A stretch of 64,000 nucleotides of DNA from contig NZ_CP046566.1 of the NCBI RefSeq assembly GCF_009740285.1, positions 3,882,658-3,946,657 on the forward strand. The letters run 5' to 3'. The notes beneath the pieces are model-generated. The model was given only the letters and a program-made list of their open reading frames with translations. It was not told the origin of the DNA and ran no database searches. Every line of letters starts with the position of its first letter. Position 1 is the stretch's first letter. This document shows positions 62,624 through 64,000 of this stretch, piece after piece. The translations under genes and the position numbers were made by a program. The stretch is from Phnomibacter ginsenosidimutans. Lineage in GTDB: Bacteria; Bacteroidota; Bacteroidia; Chitinophagales; Chitinophagaceae.

Positions 62624-64000
62624 TTACCCCTTTTGCTTGTCCTTCAATACAGCCAGCATAATCACCGGCAAAAACACCAGATTGGTAACGGTGGCTACCA
62701 ATAAAGTCAATGAGGTGAGCCAACCCAGTGCAAACGTGCCGCCAAAACTGCTGAACATGAAAATGACAAAACCTGCCACCAACACCAGCGATGTATAGAT
62801 GATGCTGATGCCTGTGTGGCGTATGGTTGAGGTTGTTGTGGCGAGTATGTTGTTATGATGCGTCGGCAGCTCCTGTTTGTAATTCACCAAGAACCGGATG
62901 GTGACATCAATGGCAATACCCAAGGCCACGCTGAACACCAACACGGTAGACGGCTTGATGGCCACCCCTGCCCAGCCCATGATGCCGGCCGTTACCACCA
63001 GCGGAATGATATTGGGGATGAGTGAACACACCAATATCCGCACCGATTTAAACAGGTACAACATGGTGAGGGCTATCAACAAAAACGCCCAGAAAATACT
63101 TTCCTTCAACCCATTGATGATAAACCTTGAACCCTCGAGATACGTAACCGAACTGCCCGTAAACTTTACTTTGTACGTGCTATCAAAAGTGGCCACCATC
63201 GGGCCATCAGGCTGCTCAGCATTCTTTGGCTCCAGAGAGGCCAGGTTGAAAATGGTATCGGCTTTGAGTTTGAACGAATCGAGCAATGCTGCAAGCCGCA
63301 CCGTACCCACATCGGCCATGTTGATACTGATACGGGCCTGTTGCTTATCTGTGTCCATAAAGGTTTTGGTGAGCTTGGCCAGCTGGCTGCTGGTATCGGC
63401 ATTGGCGTTGTTGCCGCCTTTGAGGTAAGGCCCGATAAACGCCATGTCAAACTCATTGGGCACCATGTAGCTCAAGCTGTCGCCATCGTAATATGCCTGC
63501 TTTGCAAACTTGAGGCCTTCTACCAAACTCAACGGACGGCCACATTCGGCATAGCCGTTGATGTATTCGGCCAGCTCATCCATTTTGGTAATGGTTTTGA
63601 GGTTGCGGGTGATGGCGCCTTTTTTACCGGCATCCACCACTATTTCCAACGGCATTACACCGCCAAACTGTTTTTCAAACCATTTCGGATCGGTATAAAT
63701 CACATCGTTTTTCGGCAAGTCATCAACAATGTAGCCCACACTTTTCAGGCGCAAAATGCCCAACACGGCTACCACCAGACATACAGCTGTAATGGCGTAC
63801 ACCATTTTGCGACGCTGCAGTACCCAGTACTCCACTTTTACCAGCAGGTTTTCTAAAAAGCGGTTGCGCAGGTAGCGGGTATGCTTTTCTTCGGGCGGGG
63901 CCAGGTAGCTGAGTGCCGAAGGAATGAGGATAAATGAGATAACAAAAATGACCATGATATTAATGCCGGCCACAATACCAAACTCTTTGAGCAAGGCACT
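62624..64000 (-). CDS. MMPL/RND-superfamily transporter, 5' part outside window
   Basis: The C-terminal 459 residues of a large inner-membrane exporter. The frame continues past the right edge (…SALLKEFGIVAGINIMV…), so the true start is not visible. The order is a membrane segment, a cytoplasmic loop, one helix (VYAITAVCLVVAVLGIL), a large periplasmic domain of about 210 residues, then five helices, including the conserved VFSVALGIAIDVTIRFLVNYKQEL with the charged intramembrane residues of the RND proton relay. The family exports lipids, hopanoids or drugs. The periplasmic domain has no clear specificity marks. Confidence 0.88.
   Translation of the reverse strand, partial: SALLKEFGIVAGINIMVIFVISFILIPSALSYLAPPEEKHTRYLRNRFLENLLVKVEYWVLQRRKMVYAITAVCLVVAVLGILRLKSVGYIVDDLPKNDVIYTDPKWFEKQFGGVMPLEIVVDAGKKGAITRNLKTITKMDELAEYINGYAECGRPLSLVEGLKFAKQAYYDGDSLSYMVPNEFDMAFIGPYLKGGNNANADTSSQLAKLTKTFMDTDKQQARISINMADVGTVRLAALLDSFKLKADTIFNLASLEPKNAEQPDGPMVATFDSTYKVKFTGSSVTYLEGSRFIINGLKESIFWAFLLIALTMLYLFKSVRILVCSLIPNIIPLVVTAGIMGWAGVAIKPSTVLVFSVALGIAIDVTIRFLVNYKQELPTHHNNILATTTSTIRHTGISIIYTSLVLVAGFVIFMFSSFGGTFALGWLTSLTLLVATVTNLVFLPVIMLAVLKDKQKG

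Overview
The window is chromosomal DNA from a member of the Bacteroidota, most likely the Chitinophagaceae or a close relative. The grounds are three SusC/SusD pairs, the gene families present (GH92 mannosidase, DUF779, a long PurF, a stand-alone LptB), start codons without Shine-Dalgarno sequences, and many TAnnTTTG boxes (the -7 element of the Bacteroidota housekeeping sigma factor) just upstream of start codons. No transposase, integrase, phage module, CRISPR array, rRNA or tRNA was seen. Most of it is ordinary core and accessory chromosome.

Layout. 1-1425: end of a MarR regulator and an aldo/keto reductase with a candidate operator between them. 1579-3965: small His-rich membrane protein, M23 peptidase, secreted endonuclease/phosphatase (frameshifted) and a TonB-domain protein. 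4083-7131: acetaldehyde-type aldehyde dehydrogenase with DUF779, divergent from an AraC regulator. 7180-16562: a mannose-type polysaccharide utilisation locus on the minus strand (ROK regulator, SusC, SusD, GH92). 16944-24341: the rod-shape cluster mreB-mreC-mreD-mrdA-rodA, interrupted by a Crp/Fnr-like gene and a DinB gene. 24417-33904: metallo-hydrolase, the C-terminal half of CarB as a separate gene, a tail-fibre-like secreted protein, histidine phosphatase, ComEC, PurH and a SurA-like foldase. 33993-38718: MarR regulator followed by three pirins, YceI, OsmC and an FMN reductase, probably an electrophile/redox stress island. 38876-52088: two small outer-membrane barrel proteins, PurF, SixA, EamA transporter, glycosyltransferase, a 40-residue lipoprotein, MetF and LptB (divergent), Crp/Fnr, a two-PDZ protein, GatB and a cysteine-less thioredoxin-fold lipoprotein. 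52162-62366: two SusC/SusD operons without degradative enzymes. 62624-64000: part of an MMPL/RND transporter.

Themes. (1) Six genes, including mreB and all three susC genes, are each broken by exactly one base, and each reconstructs to full length. Sequence error is the simplest explanation, and it matters to anyone counting genes here. (2) A 10-base word, TGTATGTACA, lies in dyads beside both MarR genes and links two loci 33 kb apart. (3) Paired 18-bp dyads of a BlaI-like type bracket the promoter of the PDZ gene. (4) Several intergenic gaps hold short words repeated with variation, a different word at each site, sometimes as inverted copies forming hairpins with a 25-nt loop. (5) CarB is present only as its C-terminal half, with its own promoter box. 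No clearly new multi-gene system was identified; the MarR/pirin regulon, the word repeats and the split CarB are the best leads.
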